NCBI RefSeq assembly: GCF_016765585.1
Contig: NZ_JAESWC010000002.1
Span: 1,364,001-1,428,000, forward strand
DNA from: Clostridium rhizosphaerae
Lineage (GTDB): Bacteria > Bacillota > Clostridia > Clostridiales > Clostridiaceae
Direction: 5' to 3'
DNA length: 64,000 bases
Below, piece by piece: positions 28,097 through 36,896 of the stretch. Made by a program: the position numbers and the translations under genes. Within the stretch, counting starts at the first letter, position 1, and each line of letters begins with the position of its first letter. The notes beneath the pieces were generated by a model. That model was not told where the DNA came from. It made no database searches and saw only the letters and a program-made list of their open reading frames with translations.

Positions 28097-28449
28097 TGCT
28101 CTACATGTGAAAGTCCCGCATTAAAAATACTTCCAACATGCTCGTCATCTAATGAATAATATACAACCTTGCCTTCTTTTCTAAACTTAACAAGTCTCGC
28201 AGCCTTTAAAACCCTAAGTTGATGTGATATTGACGATTGACTCATATTGAGAACCTCAGCTATATCACAAACGCAAAGTTCTTTTTTTAATAATGCATAT
28301 ATTATTTTTATCCTCGTATAATCACCAAAAACCTTAAAAAGTTCAGAAACATCAGTAAAAACTTCATCCTTAAGCATGCTTTCTTTAACACAATTTACGC
28401 AATCATTATGTATTTCTTCACATTTACAGACTTCTATATTGTTTTCCAT
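28090..28449 (-). CDS. ArsR/SmtB-family metal-responsive repressor (CadC-like)
   Basis: 119-residue winged-helix repressor. N-terminal cysteines C8, C10, C17 and C20 and the ELCVCDIA motif in the DNA-binding region match the CadC group, which releases DNA on binding Cd, Pb or Zn. The helix-turn-helix is NMSQSSISHQLRVLK. Start at 28449 has GAGGTGTAGT upstream; an in-frame start at 28521 overlaps the next promoter region. No cadmium ATPase or other metal gene is adjacent, so its target must lie elsewhere or be the gene itself. Confidence 0.85.
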   Translation of the reverse strand: MENNIEVCKCEEIHNDCVNCVKESMLKDEVFTDVSELFKVFGDYTRIKIIYALLKKELCVCDIAEVLNMSQSSISHQLRVLKAARLVKFRKEGKVVYYSLDDEHVGSIFNAGLSHVEHK

Positions 28450-28538
28450 ACTACACCTCAAAGTGCCTTTTAAAAATATTATATTACTAACAAGTTCTAA
28501 ACGCAACTTTTCTATAGACAAACAACTTCAACTATAGT

Positions 28539-30758
28539 TTAATGTGAAAAATCCAGGTCCTTCGCGATACTCATTTGACCCAGCTTTTCCAGATAGCCGT
28601 TTATAGTTGGTATAATAACATCTAAGCATTGAGTAAACAAGACGACGACTTCTCCTTCAACAGCTCTTTCCATAGCATGAACTAAAGCTTCTTCTTCCTT
28701 ATATATTATTTCTATTTCCTTTTCATCAAAGCCTTCTTCAATAATTCCCTGTTTAATAAGAGCGGCGCTTTCTCCCTGATTTCTTCCTCTAAGGTCCTCT
28801 TGTTCTCTAATTATTATATGATTACAAAACCTGGCTGAAACAGTTCCGAGTTCTTTTATATACTTATCCATTCTGTCTCCAGGAGCAGCAATAATTGCAG
28901 TAAGTCTTGAAGGCTTTAAAGATTTAGCTATGCTTAATACTTCATTGAAGGCTTCTGAATTATGTCCGTAATCCAATATCAGTTTAAAACCTTCTAGTTC
29001 AATTATATTTTGTCTTCCCGGATTAAAATAAAGATCACATTTCAACTCTTTTAATATGTCTCCCAGCTTATTCATTTCATTAAAAACAGTTGAAACTGAA
29101 GCAATAGCAGCCATTATATTCAGAGTATTTCCTTTTGAGAAACCGCAATATGTAAATGGTATATCCTTTATGTCTAAAATTCTTTTTTCAACATTATTAA
29201 TATTATGAACTATATATTCATCTTCAACATAAAAAGCCTCACCTTGATTATTTATATGCTCTTTAATCATTTCATTTTTTTCAATATTATATAGACAAAC
29301 ATTTTTTCTTTGACTTATATATGGTAATAATTCTTTTTGTGCTTTTACTACAATCTTTCCGGAATCATCGAGTTCGTCAAGTATAATAGTCTTAATATCC
29401 ATTAAATCTTTTATATCTTTTATACCATCCATGCCAATATGGTCTTCAGATATAGAAGTTATAACTGCTGCCTTTGCTCTTTCATAGCCAAGACCGTTTC
29501 TATAAATTCCACCTCGTGCAGTCTCCATTACAGCTGCCTCTACATTTCTATCTGTTAAAACCTCCCTAGCACTTAAAAAGCCAGTGGTATCACCATTCCT
29601 TACTTTTTGACCATCAATAAATATTCCTCCAGTAGAAGTTAAAGCAGACTTATATCCTATTTTATTCAATATGAAGCTTATTACTCTGGAAGTCGTAGTT
29701 TTTCCATTTGTTCCTGTAACTGAAAATATTGGAATTACACCGACTCCATCATTTATCATGCACTCAATAAAGCTGTTTATAATTTTATCCTTAACTTCCT
29801 TAATTTCTTCGCCAACATCAAAAACACTTCCTAAATCCGCAACCTTAAGCTCTGTATCTTCTATTATATCTATATACATAAATTCTATAGCAATGCTTTT
29901 ATATACTATTTTACAAAATGCTTTAAGCTTATTTATTGTTTCTACTATTTCAAGCATTTCCAAGGTTCTGTCACTGATTTCAATAACTTTATATCCATTT
30001 TCCTTTTTAAGAATCAGTAAAACCTCGCCTTTATAGCAGATTATTCTATAACTTACTGTTCCACTGTATACAAAAGCTCGAGTATACATCTTCATCATAT
30101 TATCTAGTACTCTGTTTAGTTCTTCTTTATCACTAATGGTTATCTTTATATCAGAAGTTTTATCTATATTTCTTAAGTTTATAGGATACTTAAAATCCTC
30201 TATTTCTTTTATTTCTTCAATACTGTAAAGAACTTTTCCTTCTACCTTAGGGATATGAGAATACCTTAAAAATTGCCATAACGTTTTTCGATTTCTCGAA
30301 ACTTCAACTTTAACCATATTTTCATAGCTTTGAAAATTTCGGCCTATAATTATTGAATTCTTACAATATCCAATTTGAAACAAATCTTCATTTATTTCTA
30401 TTACAGGAATATTTTTTTCCCTAAACGCTTTTACAGTATCATATAAAAATCCCTTTTTAACAAGATTATCAGCTTTGTCTGTTATTTTCTCAGCATTATC
30501 CATATCATAAGAAATATTGCTTAGCAAGTATTTTGATACCTCTTCTTGACTATATGTAACCCATACATTATATACATTATTTTTGATTTCTATATCAATT
30601 AACTTCTCTTTGAAGCCTAATAAAAAAGAAAGTCTAAAATAAGACTTTAAATATCTGTTAATCTGCCTATCATGACTATTTTCAATTGTAATCCGAATTA
30701 TCCTTTTTCTTCTTTTAATATTATTTCCTTCATATACTTTAATAGATGTTATTTTCAT
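28539..30758 (-). CDS. Cyanophycin synthetase-like Mur ligase with degenerate ATP-grasp half
   Basis: 739 residues, shorter than CphA (about 870-900). The C-terminal half is a clear Mur ligase: P-loop TGTNGKTTT (about residue 348), ETARGGIYRNGLGYERA, SEDHIGMDG, PGRQNIIEL, DYGHN and APGDRMD all match CphA. The middle region (about 165-340) has the length and order of an ATP-grasp domain (RKTLWQFLRYSHIP aligns with its TK-LREAGLPVP start), but the glycine-rich ATP loop and the conserved Lys in VVKP are gone (it reads INLRNID), and the metal-binding E/N residues near its end are missing. No cyanophycinase gene is beside it. It is likely to make an amide bond with the Mur half only; product unknown. 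Start ATG at 30758 follows AAAGGATGTG. Confidence 0.8.
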   Translation of the reverse strand: MKITSIKVYEGNNIKRRKRIIRITIENSHDRQINRYLKSYFRLSFLLGFKEKLIDIEIKNNVYNVWVTYSQEEVSKYLLSNISYDMDNAEKITDKADNLVKKGFLYDTVKAFREKNIPVIEINEDLFQIGYCKNSIIIGRNFQSYENMVKVEVSRNRKTLWQFLRYSHIPKVEGKVLYSIEEIKEIEDFKYPINLRNIDKTSDIKITISDKEELNRVLDNMMKMYTRAFVYSGTVSYRIICYKGEVLLILKKENGYKVIEISDRTLEMLEIVETINKLKAFCKIVYKSIAIEFMYIDIIEDTELKVADLGSVFDVGEEIKEVKDKIINSFIECMINDGVGVIPIFSVTGTNGKTTTSRVISFILNKIGYKSALTSTGGIFIDGQKVRNGDTTGFLSAREVLTDRNVEAAVMETARGGIYRNGLGYERAKAAVITSISEDHIGMDGIKDIKDLMDIKTIILDELDDSGKIVVKAQKELLPYISQRKNVCLYNIEKNEMIKEHINNQGEAFYVEDEYIVHNINNVEKRILDIKDIPFTYCGFSKGNTLNIMAAIASVSTVFNEMNKLGDILKELKCDLYFNPGRQNIIELEGFKLILDYGHNSEAFNEVLSIAKSLKPSRLTAIIAAPGDRMDKYIKELGTVSARFCNHIIIREQEDLRGRNQGESAALIKQGIIEEGFDEKEIEIIYKEEEALVHAMERAVEGEVVVLFTQCLDVIIPTINGYLEKLGQMSIAKDLDFSH

Positions 30759-30912
30759 ATATGTCACATCCTTTTCTTACAAAGCTATGGATAGTAACCC
30801 AAAAAATACATTGAAATTTTCGCATATGGTTAGTATTCCAAATTCCCAATGATATATTTATATAAATATAAAATAAAGTATATATAATGAAGTAAAGTTC
30901 TTGTATTAAATA

Positions 30913-30941
30913 TTGACAAGTAAACGGTTTAAGTGTAAATT
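30913..30941 (+). promoter_or_regulatory. Promoter of lplA with palindrome in spacer
   Basis: Perfect -35 TTGACA (30913-30918), 17-base spacer, -10 TAAATT (30936-30941). The spacer contains TAAACGGTTTA (30921-30931), a palindrome resembling LacI-family operators, so repression is possible. Confidence 0.65.
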
Positions 30942-30977
30942 TTAATTAATAACAACTATTAATTAGGAGATTTTATT

Positions 30978-31970
30978 ATGATTAGTATAAAAAATGAATG
31001 TACAGATCCTCATTTTAATCTTGCATTAGAAGAATATGCTGTTAAGTTTTTAAACTTAGAAGAAGATTACATTATATTGTGGCAAAATGAACCTTCTGTT
31101 ATTATTGGAAGAAATCAAAATACTATTGAAGAAATAAACCCAAAATTTATAAATGAAAATAATATAAATGTAGTAAGGCGATTATCTGGTGGCGGTGCAG
31201 TTTATCATGACTTTGGAAATTTAAATTTTACTTTTATAGTAAAAAACAATAAAGACGTTGTAAGCAATTTCCGCAAGTTTACCGATCCAATAATAAAAGC
31301 ACTTAGAAACTTTGGAGTGCTTGCAGAGTTTTCTGGAAGAAATGATATAACCATTGACGGCAAAAAATTTTCGGGGAATGCCCAATACTATTTTGGTGAA
31401 AGGCTTTTACATCATGGAACAATACTTTTCAACTCTGATCTTACAGTAGTCCAGGACGCTCTAAATGTAAAGCCTGAAAAAATAGAATCTAAAGGTGTTA
31501 AATCCGTTAAAAGTCGAGTTACAAATATCTATCCTTATATGCAAAATAAAATATCTATTGAAGAGTTTAAAGATACTTTACTCAAGTTCTTAATTGAAGA
31601 TGAAAACTATAAGGAAAAGGAATATGTATTAACTGATAAAGATTTAGCATCAATTAGAGAACTTATGAGAAAAAGATATTCTCTTTGGGAATGGAACTAT
31701 GGAGAATCACCTGAATTTGAAATTGAAAAAAACAAAAGATTTGCTGGCGGCAAATTAGATTTAAGGTTCAATGTTAAAGATGGCAAAATAAGCAGTATTA
31801 AAATTTCAGGTGATTTCTTTGGTAAGAAAGAAGTTACTGATTTAGAAAATTTACTTGTACACCATGAGTATAAAGAATCCTCTATTAAAGAACTGCTAAA
31901 GTCTATAGATTTCGAAAACTATTTTGCTGCAATAAGTATAGATGATTTTATAGAATGTATGTTTTATTAA
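30978..31970 (+). CDS. lplA: Lipoate-protein ligase
   Basis: 330-residue ligase that activates lipoate with ATP and attaches it to lipoyl domains. Motif RRLSGGGAVYHD (67-78) forms the lipoyl-AMP pocket; the essential Lys is K130 in TIDGKKFSGNAQ. A C-terminal accessory domain (about 240-330) is present, as in complete LplA. SD TTAGGAGAT precedes the ATG. It is 3-5 kb from a lipoyl-dependent dehydrogenase operon that needs it. It ends in a hairpin and is monocistronic. Confidence 0.95.
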   Translation: MISIKNECTDPHFNLALEEYAVKFLNLEEDYIILWQNEPSVIIGRNQNTIEEINPKFINENNINVVRRLSGGGAVYHDFGNLNFTFIVKNNKDVVSNFRKFTDPIIKALRNFGVLAEFSGRNDITIDGKKFSGNAQYYFGERLLHHGTILFNSDLTVVQDALNVKPEKIESKGVKSVKSRVTNIYPYMQNKISIEEFKDTLLKFLIEDENYKEKEYVLTDKDLASIRELMRKRYSLWEWNYGESPEFEIEKNKRFAGGKLDLRFNVKDGKISSIKISGDFFGKKEVTDLENLLVHHEYKESSIKELLKSIDFENYFAAISIDDFIECMFY

Positions 31971-32006
31971 AAATAAGACTGCCATAATTAGGCAGCCTTA
32001 TTTTTA
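31968..32006. terminator. Bidirectional terminator lplA / NUDIX gene
   Basis: AAAATAAG-CTGCC pairs with GGCAG-CTTATTTT around ATAATTA, with A and T runs on either side. It separates two convergent genes. Confidence 0.8.
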
Positions 32007-32021
32007 TAATTTTCTATAATA

Positions 32022-32651
32022 CTATACAGTTTGTAAAAGCTCTTTTGCATACTTAAACACCTTATCATAATAGCTAAAATCATGAGGAACAAAATCCTTT
32101 ATTAAAGCTTTTATACAGCTCTTTTCTTTATCTCCGGACTCATTAATTTTAAATCCGTTCAAATTGACAAAATCAAGTTCCTTGTTAAAAAGTTTTACTA
32201 TATCATTTAAATTTGCCTTGTAAAGCCCTGTAACCTCTTCCTGCTGCAAATTAAATTTTTCAAGCGGAGCACTGCAGAAGTATAAAAATACATTTGCAAA
32301 TTCATTATCAATAAAATCAAGCTCGGCTTTTTGCTCTTTTATAATATCAATAGGAATTAGTTCTTGAAACTTTACATCTAAGCCAAGTTCTTCTTTAATT
32401 TCTCTACATGCATCTTCAACTGTTTCACCAGCACTTAAATGGCCAGCAGCTGTTATATCAAAAAGATTCGGATAAGTGTCTTTATCAAATTGTCTCTTTT
32501 GAAATAGAATATATTCTTCTCCATTATCTCTGCCAATAAACCAGCACTGAAAAGATTTATGCCAGAACCCTTTTTTATGAACCTCGCTTCTTAGTTTTGT
32601 TCCTATGTTTTTCATGTCTGCATCATAGATATCAAAGTACTCTTGACTCAT
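32022..32651 (-). CDS. NUDIX hydrolase
   Basis: 209-residue pyrophosphohydrolase. The Nudix box is complete: GHLSAGETVEDACREIKEEL (GX5EX7REXXEE). The N-terminal region (YDADMKNIGTKLRSEVHKKG, FWHKS) resembles the subgroup related to isopentenyl-diphosphate isomerase, often found as general house-cleaning enzymes. Start ATG at 32651 has AAGGAGAACAAGA upstream; an earlier in-frame start would extend the overlap with the previous gene. It overlaps the 3' end of the acidic hypothetical gene by 20 bases, so they are likely translated together. Confidence 0.88.
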   Translation of the reverse strand: MSQEYFDIYDADMKNIGTKLRSEVHKKGFWHKSFQCWFIGRDNGEEYILFQKRQFDKDTYPNLFDITAAGHLSAGETVEDACREIKEELGLDVKFQELIPIDIIKEQKAELDFIDNEFANVFLYFCSAPLEKFNLQQEEVTGLYKANLNDIVKLFNKELDFVNLNGFKINESGDKEKSCIKALIKDFVPHDFSYYDKVFKYAKELLQTV

Positions 32652-32973
32652 TCTTGTTCTCCTTATATATTCTTCCTCTACCAACTATTTCTTGAAATTC
32701 CTCAAATTCTTCATAATCAATATTAGCGCCAATCAGACTGTCAATATCTTCATCAATAGTAAACCCATCTAAATTTATAGTCTCAATCTTATTATTTTCG
32801 TTAATACATGTAGCAGTAGTATAAAATATGCATTCATCACTATCATAAATTACTTGTACATTAATTATCTTAAAGATTGCTTTTCTAATGCTTTGCATCT
32901 CTTCTTCAGCATCTTCAGTTGATATTTTGTAATCATCCTCATCATCATCCCTACCAAACAAATTCTTAAACAT
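32632..32973 (-). CDS. Acidic hypothetical protein
   Basis: 113 residues, very rich in Asp and Glu (for example GRDDDEDDYKISTEDAEEEM near the N-terminus), with no membrane segment. I do not recognise the family. Start at 32973 has GGAGG five bases upstream. It overlaps the NUDIX gene by 20 bases, pointing to a two-gene operon. Confidence 0.65.
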   Translation of the reverse strand: MFKNLFGRDDDEDDYKISTEDAEEEMQSIRKAIFKIINVQVIYDSDECIFYTTATCINENNKIETINLDGFTIDEDIDSLIGANIDYEEFEEFQEIVGRGRIYKENKNESRVL

Positions 32974-33052
32974 TTTTACCTCCATATATATCGTATTAGT
33001 TTAATTATAAGTTACATTTTTCCAAATATCTAGGAATAAAATTAAAAATGTA

Positions 33053-33081
33053 TTGACATGATAATATAGAAATGATAATAT
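33053..33081 (+). promoter_or_regulatory. Promoter of the gpx-ohrR operon
   Basis: -35 TTGACA (33053-33058), 17-base spacer, -10 TAATAT (33076-33081), about 65 bases before the gpx ATG. Confidence 0.7.
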
Positions 33082-33146
33082 TAAATCACAAATTAAATTG
33101 CACGAGATTGAATTTTATAAAATTAAAATATAGGAGGAATATTATT

Positions 33147-33692
33147 ATGAGTATTTATGATTTTAAAGTGAAAACTATCGACGGAGAGGAAATATCATTA
33201 GAAGAGTATAAAGGAAAGGTTTTATTGATAGCAAATACAGCAAGCAAATGTGGTTTTACTCCACAATATAAAGATCTTCAAAAACTTTATGAACAATATA
33301 ATTCACAGGGCTTTGAAATTTTAGGTTTCCCTTCAAATCAGTTTGCTGAGCAGGAACCAGGCAGCAACAATGAAGTTAAAACCTTCTGTGAAATAAACTA
33401 TGGAGTAAAGTTCCCTATGTTTGAAAAGATAGAGGTTAGAGGAGAAAATGCTCATCCACTATTTAAATATTTAACTGAAAAGGCTCCTTTTAAAGGTTTT
33501 GATTTAGAAGATGCTACTGGAAAGTTCCTTCATACTCATCTTGTAAACAACTTCCCTGATTATTTAGTTGGAGACTCAATCAAATGGAATTTTACAAAAT
33601 TCTTAATAAATAAAGAAGGTAACGTGGTAGCGAGATTTGAATCTCCAGTAGAGCCAATGGATATCGCACCAGAAGTTGAAAAACTACTTTAA
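33147..33692 (+). CDS. Glutathione peroxidase-family thiol peroxidase
   Basis: 181-residue peroxidase (BsaA/GPx type) reducing hydroperoxides; bacterial members generally use thioredoxin. The catalytic residue is a cysteine (C35 in NTASKCGFT), not selenocysteine; the partner Gln (FPSNQFAEQE) and Trp (KWNFTKF) complete the triad. Start at 33147 has TAGGAGGAA upstream; an in-frame ATG at 33072 lies within the promoter. It is followed 25 bases later by an OhrR-like regulator. Confidence 0.92.
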   Translation: MSIYDFKVKTIDGEEISLEEYKGKVLLIANTASKCGFTPQYKDLQKLYEQYNSQGFEILGFPSNQFAEQEPGSNNEVKTFCEINYGVKFPMFEKIEVRGENAHPLFKYLTEKAPFKGFDLEDATGKFLHTHLVNNFPDYLVGDSIKWNFTKFLINKEGNVVARFESPVEPMDIAPEVEKLL

Positions 33693-33717
33693 AAAATATT
33701 TCCTAGGAAGTGAACTA

Positions 33718-34155
33718 ATGGACGAAGAAATGCTTAAACTTGATAATCAGCTCTGTTTTTCACTATATGCCTGTTCCAAAGAAGTAACAAGAATATATAA
33801 GCCTTTTTTAGATGAACTTGGCATCACATATACACAGTATATAACGCTGCTTGTGCTTTGGGAAAAGGATAATATAACAGTAAAAGAGCTTGGTGATAGA
33901 TTATATCTTGACTCAGGTACTCTTACTCCACTTCTTAAGAAGCTTGAAAACGCAGATATAGTTAAAAGAACAAGAGATACTAAAGATGAGCGAAATGTTT
34001 ATGTTGAACTTACCGAAAAAGGCAGAGATATGAAAATAACTGCTTTAAATATACCACAAAAAATTTTCTGCTGCACCGGCTTAACCTCTGAAGAAGTAGT
34101 TAGTTTAAGAGAAAAGCTAAAAGAACTGCTTCTTCATTTAAGACAGCAGGAATAA
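33718..34155 (+). CDS. ohrR: OhrR-type organic hydroperoxide-sensing MarR regulator
   Basis: 145-residue MarR-family repressor. The redox-sensing Cys is C13 in LDNQLCFSLYACS, and the helix-turn-helix includes GDRLYLDSGTLTPLLKKLE with the DKDERN-like wing (TRDTKDERNVYV). Oxidation of this Cys by organic peroxides releases DNA in characterised OhrR. Start at 33718 has AGGAAGTGAAC upstream; an ATG inside the gpx end is a poor alternative. Encoded behind a peroxidase rather than ohr, so it probably controls its own operon. Confidence 0.9.
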   Translation: MDEEMLKLDNQLCFSLYACSKEVTRIYKPFLDELGITYTQYITLLVLWEKDNITVKELGDRLYLDSGTLTPLLKKLENADIVKRTRDTKDERNVYVELTEKGRDMKITALNIPQKIFCCTGLTSEEVVSLREKLKELLLHLRQQE

Positions 34156-34156
34156 A

Positions 34157-34194
34157 AATTAATCCTCTCAGAAAGATTACTGAGAGGATTAATT
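34157..34194. terminator. Bidirectional terminator ohrR / lpd
   Basis: AATTAATCCTCTCAG / CTGAGAGGATTAATT, a perfect 15-base-pair stem with an 8-base loop between convergent genes. Confidence 0.88.
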
Positions 34195-34197
34195 TTA

Positions 34198-35583
34198 TTA
34201 TTTCTTAAATATGTGAATCGGCTTTCCAATAGCTCCATGAGCAGCTTCCATAACCACTTCCGAAAGAGTTGGATGAGGATGTACTGCCTTTGCTAAATCA
34301 TAAACTGTGCCTTCAAGCTCAAGTGTAGTTACTGCTTCTGCAATCATATCCGTAGCATGAGAAGCTATTATATGAACTCCCAGTACCTCTCCATACTGCT
34401 CATCAGCAACAATTTTTACAAAACCATCAGTTTCTCCCTCTGCCATAGCCTTACCATTAGCTGTCATAGGAAATGTACTTGTTATTACTTTGTGCCCTCT
34501 TTCTCTTGCCTCTTCTTCCGAAAGTCCTACCACACCAACTTCCGGGAAGGTATATATGCAGGAGGGTACTTTATCATAATTAATTTTTTCTTCTTTACCC
34601 ATTATATTTTCTACTGCTGCTATTCCCTCTGCAGAAGCTACATGGGCAAGCATATACTTTCCATTAACATCTCCAATTGCATAAATACCTTCAATATTTG
34701 TCCTTAGTTTTTCATCAGTCACAATACCTTTTTTATCAAGCTTTAAATTCAACTTTTCAATACCTTTAAGATTTGGAGTTCTTCCAATGCTGATTAGTAT
34801 TTTATCTCCTTCATATATCTTTTTTTCCCCGTTAACCTTGCATATTACTTTATTGTTTTCATATTTCTCAATATCTACACCATATACAATATTTATCCCT
34901 TTGCTCCTTAGTATTTTTTCCATTGCTTCTCTTACATCCTTGTCAAGAGAACGTAATATTTGAGATCTTTGAAGTATAGTAACTTTACTTCCAAGGGCAT
35001 TATAAAGAGCAGCGAACTCTACACCAACTACTCCTCCGCCGATAACTATAAAGTTTTCCGGTATTTTGTCCATAGTCAGTGCTTCAGTACTAGTAATAGC
35101 ATAACCTTTTTCGAAAGCTTCTTTTAGTCCTTTGGTATTTGGAATAAAAGTTGATGAACCAGTGGCTATTATTAAATTTTTAGTTTTTAAGGTTTCACCG
35201 TTAACTAATAATGTGTTTTTGTCTAAAGCTTCTCCATAGCCATTATAAACCTCTACTCCATTTTGCTTTAAAAGAACTTTAACTCCTCCCGTAAGCTTGT
35301 TTACAATAGAATCTTTTCTTTTCATAAGATTGTCTAAATTAATATTTATAGAGCTTCTATCAAGAATATCTATACCAAACTTTTCTGAGTGCATTATATC
35401 CTCATAAACCTTAGCACTTTTAAGTAAGGTTTTTGTAGGAATACAGCCCACATTTAAGCAAACCCCACCTACATTTTCTTTCTCAATAAGAGCTGTTTTA
35501 GCTCCCAGCTGAGCAGCCTTAATGGCTGCCACATATCCCCCGGGACCTCCTCCAAGTACAACAATATCATATTCTTTCATCAT
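34198..35583 (-). CDS. lpdA: Dihydrolipoamide dehydrogenase (E3)
   Basis: 461-residue FAD enzyme that reoxidises dihydrolipoyl-E2 with NAD. FAD-binding GGGPGGYVAA at the N-terminus, redox pair C42/C47 in GGVCLNVGCIPTK, NAD-binding GGGVVGVEFA (about 175-184), and the active-site His in HPHPTLSE near the C-terminus are all present. Last gene of the four-gene dehydrogenase operon, 11 bases after the E2 gene. SD GAGGGGGGA precedes ATGATG; either ATG could start. Confidence 0.96.
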   Translation of the reverse strand: MMKEYDIVVLGGGPGGYVAAIKAAQLGAKTALIEKENVGGVCLNVGCIPTKTLLKSAKVYEDIMHSEKFGIDILDRSSININLDNLMKRKDSIVNKLTGGVKVLLKQNGVEVYNGYGEALDKNTLLVNGETLKTKNLIIATGSSTFIPNTKGLKEAFEKGYAITSTEALTMDKIPENFIVIGGGVVGVEFAALYNALGSKVTILQRSQILRSLDKDVREAMEKILRSKGINIVYGVDIEKYENNKVICKVNGEKKIYEGDKILISIGRTPNLKGIEKLNLKLDKKGIVTDEKLRTNIEGIYAIGDVNGKYMLAHVASAEGIAAVENIMGKEEKINYDKVPSCIYTFPEVGVVGLSEEEARERGHKVITSTFPMTANGKAMAEGETDGFVKIVADEQYGEVLGVHIIASHATDMIAEAVTTLELEGTVYDLAKAVHPHPTLSEVVMEAAHGAIGKPIHIFKK

Positions 35584-35594
35584 GCTTCCCCCCT

Positions 35595-36887
35595 CTAACT
35601 CATAAGAAGAAGCATAGGTGATTCTAAATATTCTCTTAATCTATTCAAGAATCTTCCCGCATCTCCGCCGTCAATTATTCTGTGATCTATGCAAAGACTT
35701 ATATTCATTATACTTCTTATAACTATCTCATCTTTTTCATTTACTACAGGCTTCTTTCCTATTTTACCTATGCCTAATATTGCTGCCTCTGGATATCTGA
35801 TTACAGGTATTCCTGTACTGGACCCAAGAGCACCATAATTAGTTATAGTAAAGCTTCCATTTTGGAGCTTTTCTAATGCAATATTTCTATTTCTAGCACC
35901 TTCACTTAAGCTTTGAATCTCTCTAGCAATATCAAGTATACCTTTCTTGTCGGCATCCTTTATAACAGGAACTAGAAGTCCGTCAGGAGTATCTACTGCA
36001 ATTCCTATATTATAGTATTTCTTAATTAATACCTCTTCCTTTTCAGCATCATAACTTGAATTAAATACAGGGAAATCTTTTAATGTGAGAGTTATAGCCT
36101 TAATTATAAATGGCATATAGGTTAAATGAACTCCCTTTTCTTCCGCCATCTCCTTAACACTCTTTCTAAACTCTACCAGCTTAGTAACATCTATTTCATC
36201 CATAACTGCTGCATGAGGTATTATTGTTTTTGAAAGCACCATATTTTTAGCAATAGTTTTTCTCAATGTAGATAGTGGCTGTCTTTCAATTTCCCCGCTT
36301 ACCTTTAGCTCTGGTATCTCTAGCGCAGGTCGGTTGATTACTTCTTGTTTTGTCTCAGACTTCATCTCAGATTTAGGAAGCTCCATTTGTTCTTTAGCTT
36401 TATATATGTCTTCTTTCATTACTCTTCCTACAGGACCAGTTCCCTTTATTTCATTTATATCAATTCCTAAGTCTTTAGCTAATTTTCTGGACACAGGAGT
36501 AGCTAAAACCTTTTGTTTTGAAGAAGCTCCATTTTTATAACTTTCAAGACTAGATTCTATAACCTCGGAAGAAACCTCAATAGCACCAACAACTCCAGCA
36601 TTTTCTTCCTCTTTTTCATTAATAGGCTTAACCTCAGCTTTACCTGAACCATCTCCAGTATCAATCTTAACTATAACATTACCTACATATATTACGTCTC
36701 CTTCTTTAGCCATTACCTCGGAAATAATACCTTCGCCTGGAGATGGAATTTCTGCATTAACCTTATCAGTCTCAACTAAGAATAATGTATCCCCTTCTTT
36801 TACCTTATCTCCTGGCTTTATCATCCATTTTAAAAGTTTTCCTTCTGTTATTCCTTCACCTATATCCGGAAATTTAAATTCTAACAT
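35595..36887 (-). CDS. 2-oxoacid dehydrogenase E2, dihydrolipoyl acetyltransferase
   Basis: 430-residue core component. Order: one lipoyl domain (residues 1-80, lipoyl Lys K42 in ETDKVNAEI), linker, E1/E3-binding domain (about 125-165, ATPVSRKLAKDLGI and GPVGRVMKEDI), catalytic domain (about 200-430) with SFTITNYGALG and the active-site DHRIIDGG. The ATG at 36887 uses an AAAGGAGG that matches the end of the 84-base repeat unit upstream. Operon pdhA-pdhB-E2-lpd. Confidence 0.94.
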   Translation of the reverse strand: MLEFKFPDIGEGITEGKLLKWMIKPGDKVKEGDTLFLVETDKVNAEIPSPGEGIISEVMAKEGDVIYVGNVIVKIDTGDGSGKAEVKPINEKEEENAGVVGAIEVSSEVIESSLESYKNGASSKQKVLATPVSRKLAKDLGIDINEIKGTGPVGRVMKEDIYKAKEQMELPKSEMKSETKQEVINRPALEIPELKVSGEIERQPLSTLRKTIAKNMVLSKTIIPHAAVMDEIDVTKLVEFRKSVKEMAEEKGVHLTYMPFIIKAITLTLKDFPVFNSSYDAEKEEVLIKKYYNIGIAVDTPDGLLVPVIKDADKKGILDIAREIQSLSEGARNRNIALEKLQNGSFTITNYGALGSSTGIPVIRYPEAAILGIGKIGKKPVVNEKDEIVIRSIMNISLCIDHRIIDGGDAGRFLNRLREYLESPMLLLMS

Positions 36888-36896
36888 AATACTCTT

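Noticed and set aside
30768-30912. Additional gene between the cyanophycin-like gene and lplA
   Set aside because: No ORF with an SD; the gap is explained by two divergent promoters.
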